The notes beneath the pieces were generated by a model that was not told where the DNA came from, made no database searches, and saw only the letters and a list, made by a program, of their open reading frames with translations. Positions 12,658-20,145 of a DNA stretch of 20,718 nucleotides are shown piece by piece. Every line of letters begins with the position of its first letter. Positions within the stretch are counted from its first letter, which is position 1. The DNA is from Candidatus Nealsonbacteria bacterium CG11_big_fil_rev_8_21_14_0_20_37_68 (GTDB lineage Bacteria > Patescibacteriota > Minisyncoccia > Minisyncoccales > GCA-002782225). The stretch is from NCBI GenBank assembly GCA_002787295.1, contig PCWJ01000005.1, forward strand, positions 1-20,718. Reading direction: 5' to 3'. The translations under genes were made by a program, and so were the position numbers.

Positions 12658-13909
12658 AAGAAGGGTAGTAATTACTGGAGTTGGTGCTGTTACTCCTTTA
12701 GCCACTGGTGTTGAGGAATCCTGGCAGAAACTTTGCCAGGGCAAATCTGGTGTAGCTAGAATCACTAGATTTGACCCTTCAGGCTTTAAGACGCAAATTG
12801 CCGCTGAGCTAAAGGATTTCCACCCTGAAGACTTTCTGGATAAAAAAAAGATTCGGAGGACCGACCCATTTATTCACTATGCCATAGCGGCTGCTCGCAT
12901 GGCGCTGGACGATGCCAGATTGAATATTAATGAAAATAACGCCAGCAGGGTAGGAATAGTAGTAGGCTCATGCGGTGGTGGCATGACCACTTATGAAAAA
13001 AACCTCATGGCTCTTCGTCAGGAGGGGCCAAATAGTGTTTCTCCTTTCTTTACCACTGGATTTATAGCCAACATGGCAGCAGGGGAGATCTCCATAGTTT
13101 TTGGTGCCAAGGGACCAAGTAAGTGCATAATTACCGCCTGCGCTACTGGAACTCATTCTATCGGTGATGCCTTCAGGCTTATTCAATATGGTGAGGCAGA
13201 TGCTATGATTGCCGGTGGGAGTGATGCCTATATCCTGCCCATAAGCATTGCTGGACTGGATAAAATGAGAGCCATATCTCGAAGGAATGATGAACCGGAG
13301 AAAGCTAGCCGCCCATTTGATAAAAACCGTGATGGCTTCGTGCTCGGAGAGGGTGCCGGGGTCGTTATTTTAGAGGAGATGGAATCAGCCATAAGAAGGG
13401 GGGCTAAAATCTATGCCGAGATTGTCGGTTATGGCTCCAACATTGATGGTTTTCATATAACCGAGCCTGACGGGGAAAATCAGGCTCGGTGTATTAAGTT
13501 AGCTTTGAATGACGCTGATATTCTTCCAGATGAACTTGATTATGTCAATGCCCACGGCACCTCCACCATCCTCAACGATTTGGCCGAGACAAAAGCTATA
13601 AAAGCTGCTTTAAGAGAACATAGTAAAAAGGTGCCCGTAAGCTCCAATAAGTCTATGGTAGGTCATCTATTGGCAGCAGCAGGAGCTGTAGAAGCTATTT
13701 TCACTGTTCTTACCATTAGGGACGGCATTATTCCTCCTACTATAAATTATGATACTCCAGACCCTGAGTGTGACCTGGATTATGTTCCCAACCTGGCCAG
13801 AAAAACAGAGGTTAACGTAGCTCTTTCCAATTCCTTTGGCTTTGGGGGAGTAAATGCTACCCTTGTCTTTAAGAAGTTCTTTGACAAACCAAAAGAAAAC
13901 TCAAACTAA
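12641..13909 (+). CDS. fabF: Beta-ketoacyl-ACP synthase II
   Basis: Condensing enzyme of type II fatty acid synthesis: extends acyl-ACP with malonyl-ACP. Starting at ATG 12641 (MSKVTKRRVVITGVGAVTPL) it has 422 residues, close to the usual 410-415. The Cys-His-His triad is intact: Cys167 in TACATGTHS, His305 in VNAHGTSTILND and His342 in NKSMVGHLLAAAG, with Lys337 present. The C-terminal SNSFGFGGVNATLVF is canonical. The frame extends upstream to 12590 but only by overlapping more of the DAK gene, so ATG 12641 is preferred. It overlaps the DAK stop by 17 nt, so the two are translated together, and an intrinsic terminator follows. GC is 45% in 12661-12720. No acpP, fabD, fabG or other fab gene is in the window, and CPR bacteria commonly lack this pathway, so its setting is odd. 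Confidence 0.95.
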   Translation: MSKVTKRRVVITGVGAVTPLATGVEESWQKLCQGKSGVARITRFDPSGFKTQIAAELKDFHPEDFLDKKKIRRTDPFIHYAIAAARMALDDARLNINENNASRVGIVVGSCGGGMTTYEKNLMALRQEGPNSVSPFFTTGFIANMAAGEISIVFGAKGPSKCIITACATGTHSIGDAFRLIQYGEADAMIAGGSDAYILPISIAGLDKMRAISRRNDEPEKASRPFDKNRDGFVLGEGAGVVILEEMESAIRRGAKIYAEIVGYGSNIDGFHITEPDGENQARCIKLALNDADILPDELDYVNAHGTSTILNDLAETKAIKAALREHSKKVPVSSNKSMVGHLLAAAGAVEAIFTVLTIRDGIIPPTINYDTPDPECDLDYVPNLARKTEVNVALSNSFGFGGVNATLVFKKFFDKPKENSN

Positions 13910-13914
13910 AAAGG

Positions 13915-13934
13915 AGCCTAATCGGCTCTTTTTT
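13915..13934 (+). terminator. Intrinsic terminator after fabF
   Basis: GAGCC-TATC-GGCTC followed by six T, with A residues on the 5' side that could pair with the T-run. It starts 6 nt after the fabF stop. The remaining bases to 14025 show nothing I can assign. Confidence 0.8.
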
Positions 13935-14025
13935 AATTTTCCTAAAATAACTCTCAGACTGTATAAATGGTGACTGGCGGGTGAGTATAAAGCAAGCGGA
14001 ACGAGTTCAGGCTTTTTACATACAA

Positions 14026-14547
14026 TTAGAATACCTGCAAATCCCTTAGGGCTTGTTCAAAAATCGCTAAAGTTTTTTTAGCCTGGTCCGAAGATAATCT
14101 AAAATCAGGGTTATAAACTATATCGTTGCGAGTTTGCAAAGCTTGATAAAGTTGATCAATATTGGAAACAGTAGTTGGAGTTACTTTTTCTAATCTTTCT
14201 TTTAAATTCTCTCCCGGATAACCTAATTTTTTTAGAACATCATCCAGCATTTCTTCGGCCTCCAAAACCGCAGTTTTATATTCATCTTCGGAACCCAATT
14301 CTAATCTTTTGGTTATTCTCTCCCACCGCCTAGTTATCCTTACCGCTCCGTAAGGTTTATAGGTGAAAAATCCCACCAAATCTTCAATGAAAAGATATCT
14401 TAACCAATTTGTCCTGGTCAAAACAAAAATCATTATCCCTAAAAAAATACCTGAAATCCCAAAAAAAGCAAGCTTTACCCAGAGTATGTTTTCTTGAAGT
14501 TGATGCGGAATTGAAGTTAAAAATGAAATTATATTATCTAAATTCAT
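14026..14547 (-). CDS. Membrane-anchored protein of unknown function
   Basis: 173 residues. One clear membrane helix at about residues 24-44 (VKLAFFGISGIFLGIMIFVL) follows a short amphipathic N terminus. A basic stretch around RITRRWERITKRLEL suggests the soluble part is cytoplasmic. The C-terminal 110 residues look all-helical. The segment RNDIVYNPDFRLSSDQA recalls the RNxIVH motif of HEPN-like or DUF4145-like helical domains, but the histidine is Tyr here, so no catalytic role can be inferred. It is the last gene of the frr-to-gatA minus-strand series, 66 nt after gatA, with a repeat and hairpin in the gap. Downstream it converges with fabF. Similar small proteins with one membrane helix are common in Parcubacteria-type genomes as I remember, but I do not know the function. 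Confidence 0.75.
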   Translation of the reverse strand: MNLDNIISFLTSIPHQLQENILWVKLAFFGISGIFLGIMIFVLTRTNWLRYLFIEDLVGFFTYKPYGAVRITRRWERITKRLELGSEDEYKTAVLEAEEMLDDVLKKLGYPGENLKERLEKVTPTTVSNIDQLYQALQTRNDIVYNPDFRLSSDQAKKTLAIFEQALRDLQVF

Positions 14548-14552
14548 AATAT

Positions 14553-14623
14553 TTATTCGTGTGGGCGCATTCGTGTAGTCCCGAAGCCGAGCGAAGCGCG
14601 GCTGAGGATTGCGCTATTCGTGT
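14553..14623. repeat. ACACGAAT repeats and GAA-loop hairpin after gatA
   Basis: On the minus strand ACACGAAT occurs three times, the first covering the gatA stop (CACGAATAG). Between copies is AGCCG-A-GC-GAA-GC-G-CGGCT (14585-14603), a palindrome with a central GAA like those at 440-454 and in pheT. No T-run follows. Confidence 0.55.
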
Positions 14624-16092
14624 GCTATTTTTTCAAAAGTTTGAGCTACTTCAAAAATTTTATAATCCTGGAGTCCTTTGCCAATAATTTGTAGGCCTAC
14701 CGGCAGATTCTTACATTTTCCAATGGGAATAGAAATCGCAGGTAATCCGGCTAAATTAACCGCTATCATAAAAATATCAGAGAGATACATCGAAAGAGGA
14801 TCTTTAATTTTTTCTCCGATTTTGAAGGGCAAAGTAGGGCAAGTCGGGGTTAAAATTACGTCTACCTTCCGAAAGGCTTGATTGAAATCCTCCCTAATCA
14901 AAGTTCTAACCTTTTGAGCTTTTAAATAGTAAGCTTCGTAGAAACCTCGAGACAAAGCATAAGTCCCTAACATAATTCGGCGCCTGACCTCATCCCCAAA
15001 CCCTTTCCCCCGTGTTTTTAGATAAACATCTAATAAATCTTTGATTTTTGATTTCTTGCCCGCCAAAGTTTTCTTCGAAAATTTAGGCGGGTGAAGATTT
15101 TGGATTTCTGACTTTCCGTATTTTATTCCGTCATATCTTGCTAAGTTAGCCGAGAGCTCAGAGGGCATAATGATATAATAAGTGGCTAAAGCATATTTTG
15201 TGTGAGGAAGGCTAATTTCTTTAATTTTCGCCCCCATTTGCTCAAATTTTTTAATTGCTTCTAAGATTATTTTTTTAACAGCCGGATCAACGCCTTTAAT
15301 AAAGTATTCTTTAGGGATGCCGATTCGTAAATTTGAAATTTGAAATTTGAAATTTGAAATTTTAGATTCGACCGATGTCGAATCTAATTCATCCTTTCCG
15401 GAAATTGCCTCAAAAACTATTTTAGCATCTTCAACATTTTTACTAAGAGCCCCGATTTGATCCAAAGAAGAAGCCATAGCGATAAGACCAAATCTTGAAA
15501 CTGCCCCGTAGGTGGGTTTAAATCCCACTATGCCGCAAAAAGAGGCCGGAAGTCGAATGGAGCCGCCGGTATCAGATCCCAAAGCAAAAACGCATAAATT
15601 ATCAGCTACCGCCGCTGCTGAACCCGAAGAAGAACCCCCCGGAACTCTGGTAAAATCATGAGGATTCAGAGTTTTGCCAAAGGCAGAATGCTCGCCGGAA
15701 GACCCTATCGCAAACTCATCAAGATTGGCCTTTCCCAAAATCACCGCTCCTTGACTTTTAAGCAACTTTACCACAGTTGCGTCATAGGGAGCAGTGTAAT
15801 TACTTAAAATCTTGGAACCGGCAGTGCATCTAATATCTTTAACTAAAATATTGTCTTTGATTAGACAGGGAATTCCGGCTAATATTGGTAATTCCCTTTT
15901 TTGCAAAAGCAAATCATCTATTTTTTTAGCCTGGGAAAGAGCGAAATCCTCACAGACTGTCAAAAAAGCAAAGATTTTTTTATTCCTTTCTTTTATTCTA
16001 TCCAAAAAACTCTTGGTTAGTTCCAGCGCCGAGAATTTTCTTTTTAATAAACCTTGATGGGCTTGAGTGATGGTAAGCTCGGTAAGATTCAT
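14614..16092 (-). CDS. gatA: Aspartyl/glutamyl-tRNA amidotransferase subunit A
   Basis: Amidase subunit of GatCAB, which converts Glu-tRNA-Gln and Asp-tRNA-Asn to the amides; it frees ammonia from glutamine. At 492 residues it has normal length. The amidase-signature triad is present: Lys79 in PCLIKDN, Ser154 in PGGSSSG and nucleophile Ser178 in DTGGSIRLPA. FKPTYGAVSRFGLIAMASSLDQ and the C-terminal GLPAISIPIG are typical. Residues 244-254 (KISNFKFQISN) are encoded by a 7-nt tandem repeat and replace the variable linker normally found between DSTSV and LRIGIPKEY, so the fold should be preserved. It starts 14 nt after gatC. gatB is not in the window. Confidence 0.96.
   Translation of the reverse strand: MNLTELTITQAHQGLLKRKFSALELTKSFLDRIKERNKKIFAFLTVCEDFALSQAKKIDDLLLQKRELPILAGIPCLIKDNILVKDIRCTAGSKILSNYTAPYDATVVKLLKSQGAVILGKANLDEFAIGSSGEHSAFGKTLNPHDFTRVPGGSSSGSAAAVADNLCVFALGSDTGGSIRLPASFCGIVGFKPTYGAVSRFGLIAMASSLDQIGALSKNVEDAKIVFEAISGKDELDSTSVESKISNFKFQISNLRIGIPKEYFIKGVDPAVKKIILEAIKKFEQMGAKIKEISLPHTKYALATYYIIMPSELSANLARYDGIKYGKSEIQNLHPPKFSKKTLAGKKSKIKDLLDVYLKTRGKGFGDEVRRRIMLGTYALSRGFYEAYYLKAQKVRTLIREDFNQAFRKVDVILTPTCPTLPFKIGEKIKDPLSMYLSDIFMIAVNLAGLPAISIPIGKCKNLPVGLQIIGKGLQDYKIFEVAQTFEKIAHE
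15329..15387. repeat. Translated heptanucleotide repeat with palindrome in gatA
   Basis: About four and a half units of AAATTTG (15329-15361) run into TTAGATTCGAC-CGAT-GTCGAATCTAA (15362-15387), a perfect 11-bp stem. Three 7-nt units equal seven codons, giving the heptad ISNFKFQ then ISN. Part of the palindrome lies in the conserved DSTSV codons. Confidence 0.8.
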
Positions 16093-16106
16093 TTTTTCAT
16101 GATTAG

Positions 16107-16394
16107 TTATAGCACGGCTTTGACCTTGATGTATCTTTCCCTTCTCTCGGGTGCCGCTGCGACTAATTCGTTTACATCATCTAAATTCTCTTTCTTTGCC
16201 TCATCCTCCCTCATTACGTTTTTGACCAAAACTGAATGGCTGGTTGGCTCAACCTTGGAAACGTCTACTTTTTTCAATAAATTAAAATAATCTAAAATTG
16301 AAGAGAGGTCTTTCCCCAACTTTTTAATTTCAGTCTGACTCAAACCAAGTCTTGCTAATTTAGCAATGTGTTCAACTTCTTTTTTAGAAATCAT
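16107..16394 (-). CDS. gatC: Aspartyl/glutamyl-tRNA amidotransferase subunit C
   Basis: Small 95-residue subunit that wraps GatA to GatB and stabilises the complex. The N-terminal ISKKEVEHIAKLARLGLSQ and the central LSSILDYFNLLKKVDVS, VEPTSHSV and MREDE segments are the standard family blocks, at normal length. It lies between mreB (15 nt after its stop) and gatA (14 nt before its start), so it is part of one transcript. No Shine-Dalgarno sequence is visible. Confidence 0.94.
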   Translation of the reverse strand: MISKKEVEHIAKLARLGLSQTEIKKLGKDLSSILDYFNLLKKVDVSKVEPTSHSVLVKNVMREDEAKKENLDDVNELVAAAPERRERYIKVKAVL

Positions 16395-16409
16395 AAAAAA
16401 TTGAAAATT

Positions 16410-17558
16410 TTACTTCAGAGGTTTCAATTCTTGGGTTTTTATTAATACCTCTCTCAGCTCATCAAGATCTTCTAAAACCATTCCCGCTCCCCGAACTACT
16501 GCAGTTAAGGGATCGTCAATAATCGTGGTAGGAATTTTTGTTTCTTTGGCAAGTAAATTATCCAAACCTTGAAGAAGCGATCCTCCTCCTGCCATATAGA
16601 CACCTTTAGACATAATATCTGACAATAACTCCGGCGGGGTTTCTTCTATGGTAGATTTCACCGCAGCCACAATCTGCCTAACTGACTTTTCCATAGCTCT
16701 TCGAATATCTTCATCAAAAACAGTAATCTCTTCCGGTAGTCCGGTTACTAAATTTCTTCCCCTAAGAGGCATTTCCCTTTTAGGGGTTCGTTCTAAGCGA
16801 AGTGAGGAACGGGAAGATGCTGGGGGTCGAGACACGAGGGCTTCCAATGGAGCGGGAGCTTCCGTCTTTGAGTTATACTCCTTGAGGGGAAAAGCCGAAC
16901 CAATTCCGATTTTAATTTCTTCAGCAGTTCTTTCCCCTATCAATAATTTATATTCTTCTTGAGCAAAACGAATTATATCTTCGTTGAGCTGATCTCCGGC
17001 AATCCTCAGACTTTTAGAGAGAACCAATCCTCCCAAAGAAATTACGGCTATTTGGGTAGTTCCCCCTCCTATATCAACAATAAGATTTCCTCCGGCTTTT
17101 TGAATCGGGAGCCTTGCTCCCAAAGCCGCTGCCAGCGGTTGTTCGATTAAATAAACTTCTCTTGCTCCGGCGTTTTTTGCTGCGTCCTGAACCGCCTTCT
17201 TTTCCACCTCGGTTACTCCGCAGGGAATCCCCACAATTACTCGGGGCCCGAAGACGGGTAAGAATTTTCTTTTCCTGACTTTTTGAATAAAATATCTCAA
17301 CATTTGCTCGGTTACTTCAAAATCAGAAATTACCCCTTTTACCAAAGGTCTGGTAGCCACAATATGAGCCGGAGTCCGACCAACCATTTTCTTTGCCTCT
17401 GCCCCGATCGCTAAAATTTGTCCGGTTTTTTGATTTATTGCCACTACCGAAGGCTCCTGAATTACAATCCCCCGACCTCGAACATAAACTTCAGAGTTTG
17501 CCGTTCCCAAATCAATAGCAATATCCTCTGAAAGATATGATAAAAGTTTGTTAAACAT
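16410..17558 (-). CDS. mreB: Rod-shape-determining protein MreB with a 36-residue insertion
   Basis: Actin-like cytoskeletal ATPase that guides lateral cell-wall synthesis. Nucleotide-binding motifs are intact: phosphate 1 DLGTANSEVYV (16-26), phosphate 2 VDIGGGTTQIAVI (161-173) and adenosine motif MAGGGSLLQGL near the C terminus. Length is 382 against about 345. The excess is residues about 228-263, a Pro/Ser/Arg-rich piece (TEAPAPLEALVSRPPASS, then RSSLRLERTPKR) between SAFPLKEY and RGRNLVTGLP, where most MreB run straight through. Its DNA contains palindromes. MreC, MreD and RodA are not next to it; instead it overlaps the end of proS by 8 nt and precedes gatC. A start at ATG 17558 fits the family N terminus. 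Confidence 0.94.
   Translation of the reverse strand: MFNKLLSYLSEDIAIDLGTANSEVYVRGRGIVIQEPSVVAINQKTGQILAIGAEAKKMVGRTPAHIVATRPLVKGVISDFEVTEQMLRYFIQKVRKRKFLPVFGPRVIVGIPCGVTEVEKKAVQDAAKNAGAREVYLIEQPLAAALGARLPIQKAGGNLIVDIGGGTTQIAVISLGGLVLSKSLRIAGDQLNEDIIRFAQEEYKLLIGERTAEEIKIGIGSAFPLKEYNSKTEAPAPLEALVSRPPASSRSSLRLERTPKREMPLRGRNLVTGLPEEITVFDEDIRRAMEKSVRQIVAAVKSTIEETPPELLSDIMSKGVYMAGGGSLLQGLDNLLAKETKIPTTIIDDPLTAVVRGAGMVLEDLDELREVLIKTQELKPLK
16759..16878. repeat. Palindrome-bearing insertion within mreB
   Basis: CCCCTAA (16759-16765) pairs with TTAGGGG (16780-16786). Next to it GTTCTAAGC-GAA-GTGAGGAAC (16790-16810) is an imperfect palindrome with central GAA and perfect outer GTTC/GAAC. The stretch encodes the non-family peptide of MreB in frame. 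Confidence 0.55.
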
Positions 17559-18822
17559 AATTTAATTTGATGTTTGATTTTAGGAATTGTAATAAGTGTC
17601 CTCTTTTTACTAATTTAACCTCTTTTTTCTTTCTTTCTTTAACCTCGACGCAGTCTCTTTTTAACGTCCTCTCGCTTATCACAATTCTAATAGGTAGGCC
17701 AATTAAGTCTGCTTCGACTAATTTCTCCCCGGGAAAAACATTTTTTCTATCATCATATAATATCTCTAAATTTTCCTTTTGTAAATCCCGATAGAGTTTC
17801 TCCGAATCTTTCCCAACTCTTGGACTAGAAAGCTCTATTGGAATTAAATGAATTTGAAATGGGGCTACCTCTTTGGGCCAAATAATTCCAAACTGGTCAT
17901 GATGAACCTCAACTATTACTCCAATTATTCTGGAAACCCCTAACCCATAACAACCCATTACTATTAATTTTTTCTTTCCATCCCTATCGGTAAAAAAAGC
18001 CGACATTTGTTTAGAAAATTTTGTTTCTAACGGAAAAATGTTTCCCGCCTCAATTGATTTTTCTTCTTTTAAGACCCCTTGACAAATTGGACATTTATCT
18101 CCGGTTTTTAATTTTGCGATTTCCTTATTTTGCGAAAAGTGATGCTTCGGACAGTAAATAATTCTATCTTCTCCGCCATCGGCTAAAACTTGAAACTCGT
18201 GAGTTATTTCTTTTGTAAATCCTGCCCCGGAAGCCTCAGTTAAGATTGAATCCAAACCGCATCTTTTAAAAATCCTAAAATAAGCTTTTTTTACAGTGTC
18301 GTAGTATTTTCTAAAATCTTCTTCGGAAGAATGGAAACTGTACAAATCTTTCATCCCAAATTCCCGGCACCTTAGAAGTCCGGATTTTGCCCGGGGTTCT
18401 TTCCTGAATTTATTTTGAATTTGATAAAGATAGAGGGGCAAATCTTGCCAGGATTTTATAGATTTTCTGACAATGTCGGTAATCATCTCTTCGTGAGTGG
18501 GACCCAAACCAGTTTCTTTCTTTCCTTCTTGGGTCTTATACATTACCTTCCCAATTTCTTTTGACCAACGGCCAGTTTCTTCCCAGAGAAACCTGGGTTG
18601 CAAAACTGACATCAGTATTTCTTGAGCTCCAATTTTTTCCATTTCTTCTCTAATTATCTTTTCAATTTTTCTTAATACCCTTAGACCTAAGGGTAAAAAA
18701 CTCCAAACTCCGGCCATTTCTTTATAAATAAAACCTGCCCTGATTAAAAGTTGAGAATTTATGCTCTCTTCATCTTTTGGCGCCCTTTTTAAAGTTTTAT
18801 AAAAAAGTTGAGATTGTCTCAT
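17551..18822 (-). CDS. proS: Prolyl-tRNA synthetase, short form without editing insertion
   Basis: Class IIa synthetase charging tRNA-Pro. 423 residues against about 570 in E. coli. Motif 1 lies in LPLGLRVLRKIEKIIREEM, the GPTHEE proline-site loop at 107-112, motif 2 in FRKEPRAKSGLLRCREF (139-155) and motif 3 in GCYGLGVSRI (290-299). Between motifs 2 and 3 the roughly 180-residue INS domain that hydrolyses Ala-tRNA-Pro is absent. In its place is a short segment with Cys224 and His227 and CPIC (244-247) that may hold zinc. The C-terminal anticodon-binding domain (VAPFQIHLIPIEL onward) is present. It begins just after the repeat element following rseP, with no Shine-Dalgarno sequence, and overlaps mreB by 8 nt. 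Confidence 0.95.
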   Translation of the reverse strand: MRQSQLFYKTLKRAPKDEESINSQLLIRAGFIYKEMAGVWSFLPLGLRVLRKIEKIIREEMEKIGAQEILMSVLQPRFLWEETGRWSKEIGKVMYKTQEGKKETGLGPTHEEMITDIVRKSIKSWQDLPLYLYQIQNKFRKEPRAKSGLLRCREFGMKDLYSFHSSEEDFRKYYDTVKKAYFRIFKRCGLDSILTEASGAGFTKEITHEFQVLADGGEDRIIYCPKHHFSQNKEIAKLKTGDKCPICQGVLKEEKSIEAGNIFPLETKFSKQMSAFFTDRDGKKKLIVMGCYGLGVSRIIGVIVEVHHDQFGIIWPKEVAPFQIHLIPIELSSPRVGKDSEKLYRDLQKENLEILYDDRKNVFPGEKLVEADLIGLPIRIVISERTLKRDCVEVKERKKKEVKLVKRGHLLQFLKSNIKLNYV

Positions 18823-18826
18823 ACGG

Positions 18827-18920
18827 ATAGATATTAGATGTTAGATGATAGATGATAGATGTAAGTTTCAAATTTTTTATACCTTTAACCTTGCATCTAA
18901 TATCTAATATCTAAAATCTA
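18827..18920. repeat. Heptanucleotide repeat element between rseP and proS
   Basis: On the plus strand 18827-18861 holds 7-nt units of TAGATGA/TAGATAT type, and 18894-18920 holds the opposite orientation, CATCTAATATCTAATATC onward. The arms are imperfectly complementary around a 32-nt AT-rich centre. The rseP TAG stop (18920-18918) is part of one arm and the proS ATG (18822) lies 4 nt beyond the other, the same layout as between pheT and gyrB. Confidence 0.78.
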
Positions 18921-19988
18921 AAATAATCGGGCAATGTCTTTTATTGTTACCAAAATCATTAAGGCGATTAATAAGGCAAAGAAAACACTGGTGACATTTT
19001 GCTCAATTTTTTCACTGATTGGCCTTTTCCTGGCTGCCTCAATTCCTAAAAAAAGAAGTTTCCCACCATCGACAGCTGGAATTGGTAAGACATTAAATAA
19101 AGCAATATAAATAGCAATCATTCCTACAAACTGAAGAAAATAACTTACTCCCAATTGGCTGGCTTGGGTAAATAAATGTAAGATTCCAACAGGCCCCATT
19201 AATTCTACTCCAGTTGGTTTTCCGGAAAGAGCATTTTTTGTTGCCTGACCGTAACCTTGGATGACGGCTGCCGTCATCTCGGCTGTAGCTCCAATCCCTT
19301 TCCAAGGAGCCAGGTACCAGGGATAAGATTTTATCGCTGTCCTGACCAAACCTACTCCCATCGCCCCTTCACCAGCTGGCGGTGAAACTCTGGGAACTAA
19401 AGATACATCAAAAATCTCTTTTCCCCTTTCAATTGTTAATGTAACTTCTTCTCCTTTATATTTTTCAGTGAGTTCTTGAACTTCTTTAACCTTTGAAATT
19501 TGAAATTGGTTTTGAAATTGTTTAATTGTGTCTCCTGGTTTTATTCCGGCTTGGGCGGCTGGTGAGTTAGGAACGATGGCAGCAATTTGCACTTTAGGAT
19601 TAACTAAATTATGATTTTCTTCATCGCTTATTGCCACTGCCGTTCCTAAATTGAAAACAATACTAAAAAGAATTGCTGCCATTATCCAAAAAGAAAGTAC
19701 TCCACCAAAAGCAATTAAAGCCCTTTTTGAGACTGGCTGCCGTGAAAAACTTTCAGGATTTTCAAGACCGCCTATCTCTCCGGGAAGTTTAACAAAGGCG
19801 CCAAAAGGTAAAAGATTTATAGAATATAATGTCTCCCCAATTTTCTTTCCAAAAAGCCGTGGTGGATAGCCAATCCCAAATTCTTCTACTTTCACTCCAA
19901 AGCGCTTTGCCAAAACAAAATGGCCAAATTCATGAAGAACTATTAAACCGATAAGACTAATAAAAGCGACGATAATAGTTAAAATCAC
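18918..19988 (-). CDS. rseP: RIP metalloprotease RseP (site-2 protease)
   Basis: Intramembrane zinc protease, 356 residues, single PDZ domain. The zinc motif HEFGH is at residues 19-23 in the first membrane helix. The second motif NVLPIPAVDGG (299-309) supplies the Asp ligand. Membrane helices are also seen at about 100-118 and at the C terminus (FFALLIALMILVTI). The PDZ domain spans about 125-200 (AAIVPNSPAAQAGIKPGD), and its middle, QFQNQFQIS, is encoded by a degenerate AAATTTG-like tract. The start is GTG at 19988. No Shine-Dalgarno sequence is visible. It follows frr after a large palindromic element. Its substrate here is unknown; anti-sigma factors and leftover signal peptides are the usual ones. 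Confidence 0.93.
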   Translation of the reverse strand: MILTIIVAFISLIGLIVLHEFGHFVLAKRFGVKVEEFGIGYPPRLFGKKIGETLYSINLLPFGAFVKLPGEIGGLENPESFSRQPVSKRALIAFGGVLSFWIMAAILFSIVFNLGTAVAISDEENHNLVNPKVQIAAIVPNSPAAQAGIKPGDTIKQFQNQFQISKVKEVQELTEKYKGEEVTLTIERGKEIFDVSLVPRVSPPAGEGAMGVGLVRTAIKSYPWYLAPWKGIGATAEMTAAVIQGYGQATKNALSGKPTGVELMGPVGILHLFTQASQLGVSYFLQFVGMIAIYIALFNVLPIPAVDGGKLLFLGIEAARKRPISEKIEQNVTSVFFALLIALMILVTIKDIARLF

Positions 19989-20013
19989 AAACCGTAAAAT
20001 GAAGCGAGGAAAT

Positions 20014-20133
20014 TAATTTTTGGGACAATCCGCAGCGAATTGGCTTGGTTCGAGCACATAACGCTTTATGTGCTCGACAATTCGCGAGTAGCAGCGAATT
20101 TCCGCTGGAGAAATTCGCGTGTCCCAAAAATTA
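20014..20133. ncRNA. Branched 120-bp palindromic element between frr and rseP
   Basis: An outer stem TAATTTTTGGGACA (20014-20027) pairs perfectly with TGTCCCAAAAATTA (20120-20133). Inside are two arms. Arm 1: GCGAATT (20035-20041) with AATTCGC (20079-20085), topped by CGAGCACATAA-CGCT-TTATGTGCTCG (20051-20076). Arm 2: GCGAATTTC (20094-20102) with GAAATTCGC (20110-20118) around a 7-nt loop. The fold is a three-way junction on either strand. It could be a structured RNA, an mRNA processing site or a mobile palindromic repeat; the sequence does not show which. Confidence 0.7.
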
Positions 20134-20145
20134 TATTCCCGAGCA

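Noticed and set aside
13935..14025. Insertion-sequence end or attachment site right of fabF
   Set aside because: No inverted repeat, target duplication or tRNA fragment was found in this stretch.
18827..18920. CRISPR array
   Set aside because: Units are 7 nt, without spacers of constant length, and no cas genes are present.
19490..19520. Another translated AAATTTG repeat in rseP (QFQNQFQIS)
   Set aside because: Only about two degenerate units are visible and the PDZ loop is variable, so it may be ordinary AT-rich coding sequence.
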